A stretch of 6,730 nt of DNA from Chitinophaga pinensis (GTDB taxonomy: Bacteria; Bacteroidota; Bacteroidia; UKL13-3). Each line of letters opens with the position of its first letter. Within the stretch, counting starts at the first letter, position 1. This document shows, piece after piece, positions 5,264 through 6,730 of the stretch. The translations under genes and the position numbers were made by a program. The DNA lies in assembly GCA_945876985.1 (NCBI GenBank), contig CAMCQX010000091.1:1-6730 (forward strand), written 5' to 3'. The notes under the pieces were generated by a model. The model did not search any database and had not been told where the DNA came from. It worked only from the letters and a program-made list of their open reading frames with translations.

Positions 5264-6730
5264 TTAGTTCCTTGAATAGTTAGGAGCTTCTTTGGTAATT
5301 CTTACATCGTGTGCATGGCTTTCTTTTGCACCTGCAGAAGTTATTTTTACAAATTTTGCTTGCTGTAAATCAGCAATTGTTGCTGCTCCGCAATAACCCA
5401 TTCCGGCTTTTAAACCACCAACAAATTGGTAAACTACTTCTTTTAAAGTTCCTTTAAACGGTACAATTCCAACAATTCCTTCAGGAACTAATTTAGCAAT
5501 TTCGTCTTCAGCATCTTGAAAATAACGGTCTTTACTTCCTTCTTTCATGGCTTCAATACTTCCCATTCCGCGATACGATTTGAATTTACGTCCTTCATAA
5601 ATTACCGTTTCTCCTGGACTTTCTTCCACGCCCGCAAAAATAGAACCCGACATAATAGAACTTGCACCAGCAGCTATGGCTTTTACCAAATCGCCACTGT
5701 ATCTAATTCCACCATCGGCTATGATTGGAACACCGCTTCCAGCAATTGCCTTGGCACTTTCATAAACAGCAGTTAACTGAGGAACGCCAATTCCTGCAAT
5801 AATTCTTGTGGTACAAATAGAACCTGGTCCTACACCTACTTTAACCGCATCTACACCGGCATCAACTAAAGCTTTTGCGCCACTTCCTGTAGCTACATTC
5901 CCTGCAATGATATCAATGTTTGAAAACAATTTTTTTATGCGAGCTACTTCATTTAAAACGCCACGAGAATGACCATGTGCTGTGTCAATAATTACTACAT
6001 CCACACCAGCTTTTACTAAAGCATGAATTCTTTCTTCAGTGTCGGCTGTAACGCCAACTGCTGCACCTGAAAGCAAACGACCATGCTTGTCTTTACATGC
6101 TGAAGGATGTGCTTTAACCTTTAAAATATCTTTATAAGTAATTAAACCTTTTAGGAAATTATCTTTATCAATAACCGGTAATTTTTCAATTTTATATTTT
6201 TGTAAAATTAGTTCTGCTTGCTTTAGGTCAGTTCCTTCTGGCGCAGTAATAATTTTATCCTTGGTCATAATATCACTTACGCATTTGTTCATGTCTGTTT
6301 CAAATCGTAAATCTCTGTTAGTTAAAATACCAACTAATTTACCATTGTCGTTTATAATTGGAATGCCACCAATTTTATTTTCAGTCATTAATTTAAGCGC
6401 TTCGCGCAAAGTAGCAGAATCGTGTAATGTAACTGGATCTAATATTAATCCACTTTCGCTACGTTTTACTTTTCTAACTTCAGCAGCATGACGCTCAATG
6501 CTCATGTTTTTATGAATAATGCCAATTCCACCTTCTTGCGCCATAGCAATAGCTAATTTGCTTTCAGTAACAGTGTCCATTGCTGCAGTAACAATTGGAA
6601 TTTTTATTTGAATATTTCTAGAAAGTTGTGTGGTAGTATTTACCTCGCGGGGCAATATTTCAGAATATGCGGGTAAAACTAATACGTCATCGTAGGTTAA
6701 ACCTTCGGTGTAAAATTTATCAGATTGGTT
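5264..6730 (-). CDS. guaB: Inosine-5'-monophosphate dehydrogenase, 5' end cut by the window edge
   Basis: IMP dehydrogenase oxidises IMP to XMP with NAD, the first committed step of GMP synthesis, as a cytoplasmic tetramer or octamer. The frame stays open to base 6730 and gives 488 visible residues, beginning [20 protein letters not shown], the normal IMPDH N-terminus. Only the Met and perhaps a few residues are outside. Numbering from this first visible residue: the (beta/alpha)8 barrel is interrupted by a CBS pair at about 96-205, the catalytic loop GPGSICTTR is at 301-309 (Cys306 attacks IMP), the IMP-phosphate segment DGGIRYSGD is at 339-347, YRGMGS is at 386-391, the flap DRYFQ with the catalytic Arg is at 401-405, and [12 protein letters not shown] is at 438-449. 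All key residues are intact. A TTG at 6655-6653 would begin in the middle of the conserved ILPREV segment and is not the start. The gene converges on nadK; its promoter lies beyond the window. Confidence 0.97.
   Translation of the reverse strand, partial: NQSDKFYTEGLTYDDVLVLPAYSEILPREVNTTTQLSRNIQIKIPIVTAAMDTVTESKLAIAMAQEGGIGIIHKNMSIERHAAEVRKVKRSESGLILDPVTLHDSATLREALKLMTENKIGGIPIINDNGKLVGILTNRDLRFETDMNKCVSDIMTKDKIITAPEGTDLKQAELILQKYKIEKLPVIDKDNFLKGLITYKDILKVKAHPSACKDKHGRLLSGAAVGVTADTEERIHALVKAGVDVVIIDTAHGHSRGVLNEVARIKKLFSNIDIIAGNVATGSGAKALVDAGVDAVKVGVGPGSICTTRIIAGIGVPQLTAVYESAKAIAGSGVPIIADGGIRYSGDLVKAIAAGASSIMSGSIFAGVEESPGETVIYEGRKFKSYRGMGSIEAMKEGSKDRYFQDAEDEIAKLVPEGIVGIVPFKGTLKEVVYQFVGGLKAGMGYCGAATIADLQQAKFVKITSAGAKESHAHDVRITKEAPNYSRN

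Noticed and set aside
5442..5458. Inverted repeat TTTAAAG-TTC-CTTTAAA within guaB.
   Set aside because: It is a very AT-rich 7-bp arm repeat inside a conserved coding region, with no sign of a regulatory role.
5516..5776. Plus-strand open frame of 86 codons opposite guaB.
   Set aside because: It is antisense to the conserved IMPDH barrel; its composition is what reversed coding sequence gives.
6261..6491. Plus-strand open frame of 76 codons opposite guaB.
   Set aside because: It is antisense to the IMPDH CBS pair and shows no independent coding signal.
6653..6655. TTG as the start of guaB.
   Set aside because: It encodes the Leu of the conserved ILPREV segment, and the open frame continues upstream to the window edge with the standard IMPDH N-terminus.

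Overview
The window is low-GC, gene-dense chromosomal DNA that looks like Bacteroidota. The supporting signs are AT-rich translation starts without Shine-Dalgarno motifs, a TTG-N19-TAnnTTTG promoter that fits the Bacteroidota sigma factor, a CBS/ACT protein gene directly before a Bacteroidota-type NAD kinase, and the general style of the proteins. The genus cannot be fixed from this sequence alone. I see no tRNA, rRNA, CRISPR array, insertion sequence or defence system.

Bases 22-3574 (+ strand) form a tight four-gene unit: a divergent FkbM-like methyltransferase-fold protein, a more typical FkbM methyltransferase, a family 9 (heptosyltransferase-like) glycosyltransferase, and a PabA/TrpG-type glutamine amidotransferase. 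The junctions are a 1-base overlap, direct abutment and a 4-base overlap, so co-translation is likely. Its own promoter is not visible and probably lies upstream of the window. The first three genes suggest the end of a surface-polysaccharide or LPS-type locus. The fourth is a folate or tryptophan pathway subunit that appears to ride on the same message.

A good promoter at 3601-3630 starts a second unit (3651-5212, + strand): a two-CBS-domain protein with an ACT-like C-terminus, then NAD kinase 5 bases later. A bidirectional hairpin terminator at 5215-5248 separates nadK from guaB (IMP dehydrogenase), which is on the minus strand. guaB runs off the right edge and lacks only its first few codons. 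This half is core nucleotide metabolism: NADP synthesis and the first committed step of GMP synthesis.

Most of the window is ordinary. The points worth a second look are a 10-T tract at the start of the glycosyltransferase gene, two TTG-started genes, the adjacent pair of unlike methyltransferase-fold proteins, the amidotransferase fused by overlap to a glycan operon, and a perfect hairpin inside the CBS/ACT gene.
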